Notes: generated by a model from the sequence alone, not told the origin. 64,000 nt of DNA from Dechloromonas sp. (GCA_017302355.1 JAFLDQ010000002.1:1-64000); one strand, 5' to 3'; counted from the first letter of the stretch, positions 37,280-46,653 are shown. Translations and numbers: made by a program.

Positions 37280-38530
37280 ATGCCGCTCGGCTTCTACATC
37301 ATCATGGCAGCGCAGTTCTTCTCCGCGCTCGCCGACAACGCCCTGCTCATCGTCGCCATCGCCCTGTTGCGGGACATGGCTGCACCGTCCGAGTACGAGC
37401 CCCTGCTGAAGCTTTTCTTCACCCTCTCGTACGTCGGCCTCGCGGCCTTTGTCGGCGCCTACGCCGATTCGATGCCCAAGTGGCGGGTGATGCTCATCAG
37501 CAACACGATCAAGATCGGGGGCTGTCTGATGCTGTTCTTCGGCACCCATCCGCTCCTCGCCTACGCGGTCATCGGACTCGGAGCTGCCGCGTACTCCCCG
37601 GCGAAGTACGGCATTCTCACCGAATACCTTCCGCATCGCCTGCTCGTCATCGCCAACGGCTGGATCGAAGGCCTAACGGTCGGTGCGATCATCATCGGCA
37701 CCGTGATGGGCGGCATCCTGATCCGCGCCGACGTATCGGGCTGGCTCCTTGCACTCGACCTGCCGCTCGTAGGTTCGGCGTTCGAGGCCAGTGTGATGGT
37801 CATCGGGACGCTCTACCTGGTCGCAGCCGTGTTCAATGTCTACATCCCGGATACCGGTGTCGATCACAAGCCGCTCAAGAACAATCCGCTGTACCTGATC
37901 CACGATTTCAATCATTGCCTGAAATTGCTCTGGCGCGACAAGCTCGGGCAGATATCTCTGGCGGTGACGACCCTTTTCTGGGGCGCAGGGGCCACCCTGC
38001 AGTTCATCGTCATCAAGTGGGCGGAGCACAACCTGGGGCTCTCCCTGTCTCAGGCCTCCATGCTTCAGGGCGTGGTCGCGATCGGCATCGCAGCGGGGGC
38101 GATCCTCGCCGCCCGACTCGTCACCCTGCGCCGCTCGCTCAAGGTGATTCCGCTCGGCATCGCAATGGGCTTGGTCGTGCTGGTAATGACCGTGGTGACC
38201 GACAGCCGCATCGCCATGGTTCTGATGGTGGTCATCGGCGCGCTTGCCGGCTTCTTCGTGGTGCCGATGAACGCACTCCTCCAGCACCGCGGGCACATCC
38301 TCATGGGCGCCGGGCACTCGATCGCGGTACAGAACTTCAACGAGAACCTGTCCATCCTCGTGATGACCGGCAGCTACGCGGTGCTGATCATGCTGGGCCT
38401 GTCGATCAATGCGGTGATCGTGATGTTCGGGCTGTTCGTCGCCGTGTCGATGTACCTCGTGAAACTGCGCCACGAGCTTAATCAGCGTCAGCATGACGCG
38501 GTGTCGCTGCTGGAAGACCGCTCACACTGA
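37280..38530 (+). CDS. lplT: Lysophospholipid transporter LplT
   Basis: A 416-residue MFS-type protein with about 12 helices. It begins MPLGFYIIMAAQFFSALADN, the LplT start, with AADNALL-type motif and FVGAYADSMPKWRVM after helix 2. It moves lysophosphatidylethanolamine inward for reacylation. The usual partner acyltransferase gene (aas) is not adjacent. No strong ribosome site precedes ATG 37280; alternatives upstream are out of family. Confidence 0.9.
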   Translation: MPLGFYIIMAAQFFSALADNALLIVAIALLRDMAAPSEYEPLLKLFFTLSYVGLAAFVGAYADSMPKWRVMLISNTIKIGGCLMLFFGTHPLLAYAVIGLGAAAYSPAKYGILTEYLPHRLLVIANGWIEGLTVGAIIIGTVMGGILIRADVSGWLLALDLPLVGSAFEASVMVIGTLYLVAAVFNVYIPDTGVDHKPLKNNPLYLIHDFNHCLKLLWRDKLGQISLAVTTLFWGAGATLQFIVIKWAEHNLGLSLSQASMLQGVVAIGIAAGAILAARLVTLRRSLKVIPLGIAMGLVVLVMTVVTDSRIAMVLMVVIGALAGFFVVPMNALLQHRGHILMGAGHSIAVQNFNENLSILVMTGSYAVLIMLGLSINAVIVMFGLFVAVSMYLVKLRHELNQRQHDAVSLLEDRSH

Positions 38531-38577
38531 GCCAGGACGCGGGCAACCCGCGGCACCCCACTCCGCTCACACAGGGT

Positions 38578-39516
38578 TCAATCCCGACGGACCCTTTCCC
38601 TCATGAAACGGCGCGCGAAGCACAGGTCTTCCCACGCCTTGGCCTTGTCCTGCGGATTGCGCAGAAGATAGGCGGGATGATAGGTCACCACCACCGGCGT
38701 GCCGCCATGCTCGAACAGTTTCCCGCGCGCCGCCGCGATGCTGACCTCCGCATCGAGCAGAGCCTGCGCGGCAGGGCGACCCAGCGCAACCAGCAGGTCG
38801 GGGCGCACCAGCTCAATCTGTCGCTCCAGGTAAGGGCGGCATGCGGCGATTTCAGCCTTCTCCGGAGTGCGATTGTGCGGCGGCCGGCACTTGACCGCAT
38901 TGCCGATATACACGTCATCGCCCCGCTTCAGTCCGATTGCGGAGAGCATGTTGTCGAGGAGCTTTCCCGCCTGGCCGACGAAAGGCTCGCCGCGCAGATC
39001 CTCCTCAGCGCCGGGCCCCTCCCCGACCAGCATCCACCGTGCCTGCCGGTCGCCGACACCCGGAACCGCCTGCGTTCTCCGCTCACACAGCGGGCAGGCG
39101 CGACAAGCGCGGATGTCCGCCTCGAGTTCGTCCCACGACAGTGTCGCAATGCGCCGAGCGCGGTCACGATCACCCACTGACGCAGGTTGCTCGATCTTCC
39201 GTGGAGCGGGGGCAACGGGCTCGGGCTTCAAGGCCTCGACGACTACTCGGCCGCTCCGTGCGGGTCGCGTCGGCGCGATGTCGCCAAGCACGGATGCCGC
39301 CGGCCGGGTCAGGGCATGCGCCGCGCCCACAACCACCGCATGCGTGTCGTCAGCGACGCCAATTGACGGTGCGGGCCCATCGAATGCTTCATCGAGTGCT
39401 CCACTAACCCCCACCTGCACGGCGCGCAGGCGCCAGATCGGCCCCAGGCCCATCTCGCGCAGCACCGAGGAACGGCGCCCAAGCCCGACCGATGATCTCG
39501 CGGGTATTCCCGTCAC
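38578..39516 (-). CDS. Uracil-DNA glycosylase, family 4 (iron-sulfur)
   Basis: A 312-residue protein. The C-terminal 200 residues are a family 4 UDG: CRACPLCERRTQAV with later cysteines for a [4Fe-4S] cluster, VGEGPGAEEDLRGEPFVGQAGKLLD as motif A, IGNAVKCRPPHNRTP, and VTYHPAYLLRN as motif B. It removes uracil from DNA. The N-terminal 100 residues are a Pro/Ala-rich linker with ...REMGLGPIW. The start is read as GTG 39516, overlapping the rimI stop as GTGA; there is no other good start in frame. Confidence 0.9.
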   Translation of the reverse strand: MTGIPARSSVGLGRRSSVLREMGLGPIWRLRAVQVGVSGALDEAFDGPAPSIGVADDTHAVVVGAAHALTRPAASVLGDIAPTRPARSGRVVVEALKPEPVAPAPRKIEQPASVGDRDRARRIATLSWDELEADIRACRACPLCERRTQAVPGVGDRQARWMLVGEGPGAEEDLRGEPFVGQAGKLLDNMLSAIGLKRGDDVYIGNAVKCRPPHNRTPEKAEIAACRPYLERQIELVRPDLLVALGRPAAQALLDAEVSIAAARGKLFEHGGTPVVVTYHPAYLLRNPQDKAKAWEDLCFARRFMRERVRRD

Positions 39517-39977
39517 AGAGCACACCTCATCACGATGGCATCTTCGCGCCCGCCTGTGGCGGGATAATAGCCACGTCGCCGCCCGACCTGCTCGAAGCCA
39601 GCCTTGCGGTATAGCGCGAGCGCGGTCTCGTTCGACGGCCGCACCTCGAGGAAAAACTGGGTGGCGCCACGTATCCGCGCCTCCGAACGCAGGAAGGCGA
39701 GCAGGGCTGCGCCCCTTCCGCTTCCCTGCGCCTCCCTGACGATGCAGATATCCAGCAGATGGGCTTCGTCGAGGATCAACATCATGACCGCATACCCGAC
39801 CGCCCGTCCAAGTTGCGTCATGACCCAGCAACTGTAGCCAGCCGCGAGCGAATCGGCGAAATTCCCCCGACTCCACGGAAAGGCATGCAGTTCCTGCTCG
39901 CGCGCCGTCACCCAGTCGAGATCATCCTCACTCATCGGAATGAACCGCAAGTCTGTCGGCTCGGCGAGCACGCTCAC
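39513..39977 (-). CDS. rimI: Ribosomal protein S18 alanine N-acetyltransferase
   Basis: A 154-residue GNAT protein. The acetyl-CoA loop is REAQGSGRGAALLAFLRSEA, and the segment FLEVRPSNETALALYRKAGFEQVGRRRGYY is the RimI signature. It overlaps tsaB by four bases and the glycosylase by four, the usual tsaB-rimI arrangement. Confidence 0.93.
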   Translation of the reverse strand: MSVLAEPTDLRFIPMSEDDLDWVTAREQELHAFPWSRGNFADSLAAGYSCWVMTQLGRAVGYAVMMLILDEAHLLDICIVREAQGSGRGAALLAFLRSEARIRGATQFFLEVRPSNETALALYRKAGFEQVGRRRGYYPATGGREDAIVMRCAL

Positions 39978-40666
39978 GCCCTGCCCCCTGCTGCCAGCCT
40001 TTCGGCCGTGGTCAGCGCAACCTTGTCGCGCACATACAAGGGCGCAACCTGCGTTGGATGCGCCCAGGCAACACTCGGCACCCGAGCCGCGGCCAAGCGT
40101 GCGACATCGGCAGCACGCGGTACAGCCGTCGCACAGACCTCCGCAAGTCGTCCCGACAGGCTAGCCTGCAGCGCCTCGGCATGGACTGCAAACGCCGAGC
40201 CGATGCCGCACCACTCCCCTGCCGGCAAGTCCATCTCGCCGGGCTTGCTGCACGACACCTCACCGATCGCCTGCAGGCTGGCGCCATCGCGGCGCTCATA
40301 GAGCCGCCAATAGACCTCCCCCAGGCGAGCGTCAGTGGCGGCAAGAACCCTTGGCGCCGAAGCCTGCGACGCGAGCGCGTCAAGGCTGCTGACGGCGCAC
40401 ACGCCGATTCCGGCCCCAAGGGCGAGACCCTGGGCGATTCCGCAAGCCAGTCGCAGACCAGTGAAGGCGCCAGGTCCGCTACCGAATGCCACCCCGTCGA
40501 GCTCACTCAGTGACAAGCCGGCGTCCACAAGCAAGCACTCAATAGCCGACAGCACGCCCTCCGAGTGCGAGGCCACGCCATCGAGTTCGCTCTCCACCAC
40601 GCGGCCATTCCGAAAAAGAGCGAGGCTGCCCTTCTCGCAGGAAGTTTCGATCGCAAGGATAATCAT
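39974..40666 (-). CDS. tsaB: tRNA threonylcarbamoyladenosine protein TsaB
   Basis: A 230-residue TsaB. It begins MIILAIETSCEKGSLALF. The core GVAFGSGPGAFTGLRLACGIAQGLA is the family signature. It partners TsaD and TsaE in making t6A in ANN-reading tRNAs. ATG 40666 fits the family N-terminus; the longer reading to 40705 has no support. First of three overlapping genes. Confidence 0.93.
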   Translation of the reverse strand: MIILAIETSCEKGSLALFRNGRVVESELDGVASHSEGVLSAIECLLVDAGLSLSELDGVAFGSGPGAFTGLRLACGIAQGLALGAGIGVCAVSSLDALASQASAPRVLAATDARLGEVYWRLYERRDGASLQAIGEVSCSKPGEMDLPAGEWCGIGSAFAVHAEALQASLSGRLAEVCATAVPRAADVARLAAARVPSVAWAHPTQVAPLYVRDKVALTTAERLAAGGRA

Positions 40667-40731
40667 GGGGCCGCATTCTACCGGCTGCGTTGCGAACCGG
40701 CGCACCGCAGCGGAAGATGGCTCCGAGCGGC

Positions 40732-41067
40732 TCAGTCCCGCCGCCTGGCCCCGGGCTCGTCACGGTAGGCGCCACGGGTCGCGGCCCGCAGATCGCGGCG
40801 GAGAGCATCACGCTCCTCGCTACTCAGCTTGCGTCGTTCACCGGAGTGCTCGGCGCGATCTCCCTGGGGAGAGAGCGACTGGCGCAGGTCGTCTCTGCGC
40901 TCTCCACCTGACCGCTGCTCGGACCGAGCCGGGAAGCCATCGAACACCGGGGGACGCGCAAACGCCTCAGCGTGCCATAACGCCGGCAAAATCGAGGCAA
41001 TTGCCACGCACGAACCGGCGACACACCGCTTAGCGCTGCAAATAACCGATGGATGAAGACTGATCAT
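40732..41067 (-). CDS. Hypothetical small secreted, charged protein
   Basis: A 111-residue reading with a possible signal peptide (about 1-38, CVAIASILPALWHAEAFA) and a highly charged Arg/Glu/Asp remainder (LSSEERDALRRDLRAATRGAY). This kind of tail recalls short periplasmic EER/LRRD-repeat proteins, but I do not recognise a family. AGGA lies five bases before ATG 41067. It is 65 bases upstream of tsaB, same strand, and divergent from ompR. The 222 bases to ompR hold no other gene I can support. Confidence 0.5.
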   Translation of the reverse strand: MISLHPSVICSAKRCVAGSCVAIASILPALWHAEAFARPPVFDGFPARSEQRSGGERRDDLRQSLSPQGDRAEHSGERRKLSSEERDALRRDLRAATRGAYRDEPGARRRD

Positions 41068-41289
41068 CGTGATCCTGACAAACCGCCCAATTCGCCGGGA
41101 CAGTGATTCGACAAGCCGAAAAATACGGCATTCGCGCGACGATGAGTAGCTCCCGCCCCCTCGTTCACTGCCCTTTTGTAAGCCGATGTTGCGTCTTGGT
41201 CAGACACTTACGAAGCGTTACCGGCGGGCGGAAACAGGCTGCTCCATGCCCTCTGGCACGCCGGCTGCTGCGAGGATACGATTCGCTCC

Positions 41290-42027
41290 ATGAATACCAA
41301 GACCCGCTACCGCGTATTGTTGGTCGATGACGACGCTCGCCTGCGCGACCTCCTGTCACGCTATCTTCAGGAACAGGGGTTCGCGATCAAGGCAGTCGGC
41401 GACGCGCCGATGATGGATCGCGCCCTGCATCGCGAACATTTCGACCTTATCGTCCTGGACCTCATGCTCCCGGGCGAGGACGGTCTGGCGATCTGCCGGC
41501 GTCTTCGCGCCGCCGAGAACCAGATCCCCATCATCATGCTGACGGCCAAGGGCGACGATGTCGATCGCATCCTCGGTCTGGAAATGGGCGCCGACGACTA
41601 TCTCGCCAAGCCCTTCAACCCGCGCGAACTCGTTGCGCGCATCCAGGCGGTGATGCGCCGTCGGCCGCAGACACTACCTGGGGCCCCGACGCCCGAGGAC
41701 GAGCTCGTATCCTTCGGACGCATCCAGGTCAATCTCGGCACCCGCTCGCTTACACGCGATGGAGAGGAGATACAGCTCACGACCGGCGAATTCTCGCTTC
41801 TCAAGGTCCTCCTGCAGCACCCGCGCCAGCCCCTCTCGCGTGACAAGTTGATGGAACTGGCGCGCGGTCGAGAGTACGGCGTCTTCGATCGCGCCATCGA
41901 CGTCCAGGTATCCAGGTTGCGCAAGCTCGTCGAGGACGATCCCGCCAAGCCACGCTATATCCAGACCGTGTGGGGCTTCGGCTACGTCTTCGTACCCGAC
42001 GACGCGAAGCCCGCGGAAGGTCAGTGA
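41290..42027 (+). CDS. ompR: Two-component response regulator OmpR
   Basis: A 245-residue regulator. Receiver: VLLVDDDARLRDLL, the phosphorylation site in LIVLDLMLPGEDGL (Asp near 57) and LTAKGD. DNA-binding winged helix: LTTGEFSLLKVLLQHPRQPLSRDKLMEL, ending YIQTVWGFGYVFVP. This is the osmoregulation-type OmpR. It is followed 19 bases later by envZ. Confidence 0.93.
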   Translation: MNTKTRYRVLLVDDDARLRDLLSRYLQEQGFAIKAVGDAPMMDRALHREHFDLIVLDLMLPGEDGLAICRRLRAAENQIPIIMLTAKGDDVDRILGLEMGADDYLAKPFNPRELVARIQAVMRRRPQTLPGAPTPEDELVSFGRIQVNLGTRSLTRDGEEIQLTTGEFSLLKVLLQHPRQPLSRDKLMELARGREYGVFDRAIDVQVSRLRKLVEDDPAKPRYIQTVWGFGYVFVPDDAKPAEGQ

Positions 42028-42046
42028 GCGAAGACCGGGCCGCAGG

Positions 42047-43456
42047 ATGCCTCGCCTGCTGACTGCCCTCGCCGGGCCGGTGTCCCGTTGGCTGCCGCGA
42101 TCCCTGCTGTGGCAGACCTTCCTTCTCGTTGCCCTGCTGCTGATCCTGGCGCTCGCAGTCTGGTCGCAGATTTTCCGCTATTTCCAGGAGCCAGCGCGCG
42201 CGCGCGATGTCGCTCAGATGGTGGTGAGCGTCGTCAATCTCACCCGCACCGCCCTGATCAATGCCGACGTTGAGCGGCGCACGGATCTGCTGATCGAGCT
42301 GGCTGCGCTCGAGGGCATCCGGATCTATCCGGCCGAACCATCCGACGAGCTTGAGCCGCTGGCAAGGACGCGCCCACTCGAGTTATTGATGGCCGACGTA
42401 CGTCAGCAGCTCGGCGAACACACGCGCTTTGCAGCGCGCTGGAAGAGCCTCGACGGATTCTGGGTCAGCTTCCGCCTCGACCCGGACGACGGCACTGACG
42501 AGTATTGGGTCATGCTTCCCGCCGACCGCATCGAGCAACAGCACGCACTCGAATGGCTCGCGTGGGGCGCCGCCGCCCTGATCGTCGCCCTCGCGGGCGC
42601 CTACCTGATCGTGTCACGCATTAGCAAGCCCTTGCGCAACCTGACGCGCGCGGCGCTGATGGTAGGCAGCGGGCGGACGCCACCGCCGCAGGAGGAATCG
42701 GGCCCACAGGAGGTCGCCGTGGTGGCGCGCGCCTTCAATCGCATGGCGGGCGAACTCGCACGCACGGACGCCGACCGCGCGCTGATCCTTGCCGGCGTCT
42801 CTCACGACCTGAGAACTCCCTTGGCCCGCCTTCGACTCGGCGTGGAACTGTCAGGTGCACCAGGCGACGAAGTGCAGGCCATGGTGGCAGACATCGAGGA
42901 GATGGATCGGATCATCGGCCAGTTCCTCGATTTCGGCCGCGGCGAGCCGCAAGAGCCCATGCGCGAGCTCGACCTCGCCGCGCTCGCGCATGAGATCACC
43001 GCCCCCTACAAGCTGCGGGGCATTGACTTGACACTGTCGAGCCCCGCAACGCTGATAGTCAACGCTCAGGCCCTGCCCTTGCGTCGCGCCATCACCAACC
43101 TGCTGGATAACGCGCTTCGTTACGCCGGGGAGGACAAGCCGCTAGACATGCGCGTCTTCGTGGCGGGCAAGGAAGCGGCAATCGAAGTCGCCGACCGCGG
43201 CCCCGGCATCCCCGTCGATCAGGTCGAGCGCATTCGCCAGCCATTCACCCGACTCGAGGAAGCGCGCTCCGACACAAAGGGTGCTGGCCTCGGGCTCGCG
43301 ATCGTGGATCGCGTCATGCGGGCACACAACGGCAGGCTGGAATTGCTCGCACGCGAGGGCGGTGGACTGAGGGCCATCCTGTTCCTGCCATGCACTGCCA
43401 AGGAGGCGAGCCGAGCTAGAATAGTGCCCAACACCGAAACCGGGGGTCGGGCATGA
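42047..43456 (+). CDS. envZ: Sensor histidine kinase EnvZ-like
   Basis: A 469-residue membrane kinase. Two membrane helices (LLWQTFLLVALLLILALAVW and LAWGAAALIVALAGAYLIV) bracket a periplasmic domain, followed by HAMP and the phospho-acceptor HisKA motif VSHDLRTPLARLRLGVE. The ATPase boxes are NLLDNALRY (N), DRGPGIP (G1) and GAGLGLAIV (G2). It partners OmpR. It overlaps the next gene by four bases. Confidence 0.92.
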   Translation: MPRLLTALAGPVSRWLPRSLLWQTFLLVALLLILALAVWSQIFRYFQEPARARDVAQMVVSVVNLTRTALINADVERRTDLLIELAALEGIRIYPAEPSDELEPLARTRPLELLMADVRQQLGEHTRFAARWKSLDGFWVSFRLDPDDGTDEYWVMLPADRIEQQHALEWLAWGAAALIVALAGAYLIVSRISKPLRNLTRAALMVGSGRTPPPQEESGPQEVAVVARAFNRMAGELARTDADRALILAGVSHDLRTPLARLRLGVELSGAPGDEVQAMVADIEEMDRIIGQFLDFGRGEPQEPMRELDLAALAHEITAPYKLRGIDLTLSSPATLIVNAQALPLRRAITNLLDNALRYAGEDKPLDMRVFVAGKEAAIEVADRGPGIPVDQVERIRQPFTRLEEARSDTKGAGLGLAIVDRVMRAHNGRLELLAREGGGLRAILFLPCTAKEASRARIVPNTETGGRA

Positions 43457-44169
43457 GCATTGTGTTTCGCCAGTTCTTTCACGACGAGAGCGCCTCGTTG
43501 TCCTATCTGCTTGCCGACGCGCTCACCGGACACGCCGTCCTGATCGACCCGGTATGCGAGCAGGCGGGCCTCTATCTGAGCGCACTTCAAGAACTGGAGC
43601 TCGACCTCGTCTGGCTGCTTGCGACCCACTTCCACGCGGGTGACTCCAGTGGCACCCAGGCCCTTCAGGAACATACCGCGGCGAGAACGGCGGGCGCAGA
43701 GGCGACCGGCACCAACGCGGTCGACCACGCTGTCGGCCACGGGGATACGCTCGTCTTCGGCAACGAGGTGATCCGGGTCATCGCCACGCCGGGCCACACG
43801 ACGAACAGCGTGACCTACAAGTGGCGCGACCGGATCTTCACCGGCGACGCCTTGCTGATCGGCGGTTGCGGACGCACGGATTTCCCGGGTGGCAATCCGG
43901 CGGACTTGTACGACAGCCTGACCCAGCGGCTGCTGGCGCTTCCCGACGAGACCATGGTCTTTCCCGGGCACGACTATCGAGGCCTGCGCGTGAGCTCGAT
44001 CGCTCAGGAGAAGCTCACCAACACCAAAGTCTGCGGGCGATCGCGTAACGAGTTCGTCGGTTTAATGACCAGCCTGCCCCATCCAACGCCGGCGTCGCCG
44101 GATTCCGCCACCACCCCGACCGGGCGCTGCGCACGCACCGGAACCCTCATCGACATCCATGCAGCCTGA
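43453..44169 (+). CDS. Metallo-beta-lactamase-fold protein, persulfide dioxygenase (ETHE1)-like
   Basis: A 238-residue MBL-fold protein. The family layout of ETHE1/Blh proteins is clear: VLIDPVCEQAG, then PGHTTNSVTYKWRDRIFTGDALLIGGCGRTDFPGG and FPGHDYRG. The usual HxHxDH motif reads HFHAGD at 59-64, so the fourth and fifth ligand positions are changed. The single-iron site of ETHE1 uses the first His, the GHT His (His115) and the TGD Asp (Asp132), all of which remain. It would oxidise glutathione persulfide; that role is inferred. It overlaps envZ (four bases) and the haemoglobin gene (11 bases). Confidence 0.82.
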   Translation: MSIVFRQFFHDESASLSYLLADALTGHAVLIDPVCEQAGLYLSALQELELDLVWLLATHFHAGDSSGTQALQEHTAARTAGAEATGTNAVDHAVGHGDTLVFGNEVIRVIATPGHTTNSVTYKWRDRIFTGDALLIGGCGRTDFPGGNPADLYDSLTQRLLALPDETMVFPGHDYRGLRVSSIAQEKLTNTKVCGRSRNEFVGLMTSLPHPTPASPDSATTPTGRCARTGTLIDIHAA

Positions 44170-44599
44170 ACCGCACACTGGGCGCCCGCCCTCCGCCTAT
44201 GAGCTCATCGGCGGCGAACCTGCCGTCCGCGCACTCGTCAAGCGCTTTTACGAGTTGATGGACACGCTTCCCGAGGCCTGGGACGTGCGCAAGATGCACG
44301 CTGACGACCTGTCCGGCTCGGAGGAGAAGCTGTTTCTTTTTCTGTCGGGCTGGCTCGGTGGTCCCAACCTCTATGTGGAACGGTTCGGCTCGCCGTTTCT
44401 GCGCGCCCGGCATCTTGCCTTCTCAATCGGCGGCGCCGAGCGCGACCAGTGGATGCGCTGCATGCGGCAAGCCTTGGACGAAATGGTCACTGACCGCGCT
44501 CTGCGCATGAGCCTGCATCAATCGCTGGCGGCGCTCGCAAACCACATGCGCAATCGCGCCGAACCCAGCTCGGGGACGCCTGGCTCCGCCACCGATTAG
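44159..44599 (+). CDS. Truncated haemoglobin, group II
   Basis: A 146-residue trHbII. YELIGGEPAVRALVKRFYELMDTLPEA gives helices A-B. LFLFLSGWLGGPNLYVERFGSPFLRARHLAF contains the proximal His and the E-F region, and DQWMRCMRQAL has the conserved Trp at G8. Such proteins bind oxygen or nitric oxide in the cytoplasm. The start overlaps the previous gene by 11 bases. Its pairing with a persulfide-dioxygenase-like gene suggests linked sulfide/NO chemistry, which is only inference. Confidence 0.9.
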   Translation: MQPEPHTGRPPSAYELIGGEPAVRALVKRFYELMDTLPEAWDVRKMHADDLSGSEEKLFLFLSGWLGGPNLYVERFGSPFLRARHLAFSIGGAERDQWMRCMRQALDEMVTDRALRMSLHQSLAALANHMRNRAEPSSGTPGSATD

Positions 44600-44624
44600 A
44601 AAAGCGTTCAGCGTCGCCTATAAT
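44596..44624 (+). promoter_or_regulatory. Candidate promoter of yciB
   Basis: TTAGAA, 17 bases, TATAAT. The -10 box ends nine bases before the yciB ATG, so the transcript would be nearly leaderless. Confidence 0.35.
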
Positions 44625-44632
44625 CGCCACCC

Positions 44633-45241
44633 ATGAAATTCCTCTTCGACCTTCTGCCGGTCATCCTCTTCTTCGTCGCATACAAAGTTGCCGGAACCCA
44701 TCCCGAGTCGGCCCACGAACTCGCCACACAGTGGCTTGGCAGCAGCGTGACCGCTTCGCAGGCGCCCATCCTGATCGCGACCGCGGCAACCATCCTCGCC
44801 ACTTTCCTGCAGATCGCCATCGTCTGGTTCCGCCATCACAGGGTCGACAAGATGCTGTGGGTGAGCCTGGCCATCATCGTCGTGTTCGGCGGTGCCACCC
44901 TGTTCTTCCACGATCCAACCTTCATCAAGTGGAAGCCGACGGCCCTCTACTGGCTCTTCGCCTGCGCGCTGCTAATCTCCGATCTGGCTTTCCGCCGCAA
45001 TCTGATTCGCGCCATGCTCGAAGTCCAGATCCGGCTCCCAGAGCCGGTCTGGGGACGTCTCAATCTGGCCTGGGCCGCTTTCTTCATTGCGATGGGCCTC
45101 ATCAACCTTTACGTTGCCTATACGTTCAGTGAAGACGTGTGGGTGGATTTCAAGCTCTTTGGTGCAACCGGCCTGATGCTGGCGTTCGTGCTCGCGCAGG
45201 GCTACTACCTTTCGCGCCACATCGAAGAGGAAACAAACTGA
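44633..45241 (+). CDS. yciB: Septation protein A / YciB family membrane protein
   Basis: A 202-residue inner-membrane protein with about five helices. It begins [19 protein letters not shown]. Signatures include [27 protein letters not shown] and [17 protein letters not shown]. YciB/IspA-type proteins affect envelope and septum integrity. The stop overlaps the yciI ATG as TGATG. Confidence 0.93.
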   Translation: MKFLFDLLPVILFFVAYKVAGTHPESAHELATQWLGSSVTASQAPILIATAATILATFLQIAIVWFRHHRVDKMLWVSLAIIVVFGGATLFFHDPTFIKWKPTALYWLFACALLISDLAFRRNLIRAMLEVQIRLPEPVWGRLNLAWAAFFIAMGLINLYVAYTFSEDVWVDFKLFGATGLMLAFVLAQGYYLSRHIEEETN

Positions 45242-45540
45242 TGTTGTACGCGATCATCGGCGAAGACATCCCCGACAGCCTGGCGGCACGGCTGCGGGCG
45301 CGCCCGGCACACTTGCAGCGGCTCGAAGCGCTGCGTGACGAGGGGCGACTGCTGCTCGCCGGGCCGATGCCGGCCATCGACGCGACCGACCCAGGGCCTG
45401 CCGGTTTCACAGGCACGCTGATGGTGGCCGAGTTCGAATCCCTCGCCGCGGCCGAGCAGTGGCTGGCCGACGACGCCTATGTCAAGGAAGGGGTCTTCGC
45501 GCGCACGACCGTGAAACCCTTCAGGAAGGTTCTGCCGTGA
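45241..45540 (+). CDS. yciI: YciI family protein
   Basis: A 99-residue YciI domain protein (ferredoxin-like fold). The conserved His of the family is at [13 protein letters not shown] and [20 protein letters not shown] follow. Function is unproven in most species. Start by TGATG overlap with yciB and stop overlapping bolA GTG (GTGA). The yciB-yciI-bolA order is conserved in betaproteobacteria as far as I know. Confidence 0.9.
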   Translation: MLYAIIGEDIPDSLAARLRARPAHLQRLEALRDEGRLLLAGPMPAIDATDPGPAGFTGTLMVAEFESLAAAEQWLADDAYVKEGVFARTTVKPFRKVLP

Positions 45541-45830
45541 CCACAATTGATTGCATGAAGGATCGCCTCGCGGTCTTGCAGCCCGAGCACATCGAGATCG
45601 GCGACGACAGCGCGCTCCACGCGGGCCACGCCGGCGCCCGCAGCGGCGGCGGACACTACAACCTGCACATCGTTTCGCACCACTTCGATTCGAAGAGCAC
45701 GGTGGCGCGCCACCGCATGATTTACGACGCCCTTGGCGACATGATGGGTTCAGCCATTCATGCGCTCGCCATCCGCGCCCTTTCGGCCACCGAGGCCACC
45801 AAGCAACTCCCTAACGAGGAACCCCGATGA
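45537..45830 (+). CDS. bolA: BolA family protein
   Basis: A 97-residue BolA. The core is [25 protein letters not shown], with [22 protein letters not shown], including the conserved His and the Cys-less class. BolA proteins partner monothiol glutaredoxins in iron-sulfur chemistry. GTG 45537 was chosen because AGGAAGG precedes it; ATG 45555 is the alternative. It overlaps both neighbours by four bases. Confidence 0.88.
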   Translation: MTTIDCMKDRLAVLQPEHIEIGDDSALHAGHAGARSGGGHYNLHIVSHHFDSKSTVARHRMIYDALGDMMGSAIHALAIRALSATEATKQLPNEEPR

Positions 45831-46609
45831 AAAGTCTTCCGAGCCGTTTTGCCGTTTCGCTGCTGGCAGGCCTGCTGAGCCTCCCCGCATTCGCCGCGGA
45901 GCCCGTCGCCACGGTAAACGGAACTGCAATCTCGGCCGCGCGCGCCGATGCGATGATTGCCGAGCAACGCGCCCAGGGCGCCCCCGAGAGCGCCCAACTC
46001 AAGGATGCCGTCCGTGAGGAACTGATCCGTCGCGAAGTCCTGAGCCAGGAGGCTGCCAAGAAGGGCTTCGACAAGAAGGCCGATGTACAGGCGCAGATGG
46101 AGATGGCCAAACAGGCCATCCTGATCCGTGCCTACCTTCAGGACTTCGTAAAGACGAACCCGGTCGGCGAAGCCGATCTCAAGAAGGAATACGACTCGAT
46201 CAAGGGCCGGATGGGCGACAAGGAATACAAGCCGCGCCACGTCCTGGTGGAAACCGAAGACCAGGCCAAGGCCATCATCGCCAAGCTGCAGGGCGGCTCG
46301 AAGTTCGAGGACCTGGCGAAAGAATCGCGTGACCCGGGCTCGAAGGAGCGCGGCGGCGACCTGGGTTGGAGCAATCCCGGCATGTTCGTGAAGCCGTTCT
46401 CCGAAGCGATGGTGAAGCTGGAGAAGGGCAAGTACACCACTACCCCGGTGAAGAGCGATTTCGGCTACCACGTCATCATGCTCGAGGACGTTCGTGCGCT
46501 CCAGGCTCCGGGCTATGATGAAGTGAAGCCTCAGCTGCAGCAGCGCCTGCAGCAGCAGAAGGTCGAGAAGCACGTGCTCGACCTTCGCAGCAAGGCGAAG
46601 GTACAGTAA
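45827..46609 (+). CDS. Periplasmic peptidyl-prolyl isomerase, PpiC/parvulin type
   Basis: A 260-residue PpiC-type protein with a signal peptide (SRFAVSLLAGLLSLPAFAAE). A SurA-like N-terminal helical domain (TVNGTAISAARADAMIAEQ) is followed by a parvulin domain: RHVLVETEDQAKAIIAKLQ, FEDLAKESRDPGSKERGGDLGW, VKSDFGYHVIMLEDVR. It helps fold outer-membrane or periplasmic proteins. ATG overlaps the bolA stop (ATGA). A terminator follows. Confidence 0.9.
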   Translation: MKSLPSRFAVSLLAGLLSLPAFAAEPVATVNGTAISAARADAMIAEQRAQGAPESAQLKDAVREELIRREVLSQEAAKKGFDKKADVQAQMEMAKQAILIRAYLQDFVKTNPVGEADLKKEYDSIKGRMGDKEYKPRHVLVETEDQAKAIIAKLQGGSKFEDLAKESRDPGSKERGGDLGWSNPGMFVKPFSEAMVKLEKGKYTTTPVKSDFGYHVIMLEDVRALQAPGYDEVKPQLQQRLQQQKVEKHVLDLRSKAKVQ

Positions 46610-46653
46610 CTGCGCTTCGGGCGAAAAGCGCCCGCAGCAGCTGGATCAAAAAA

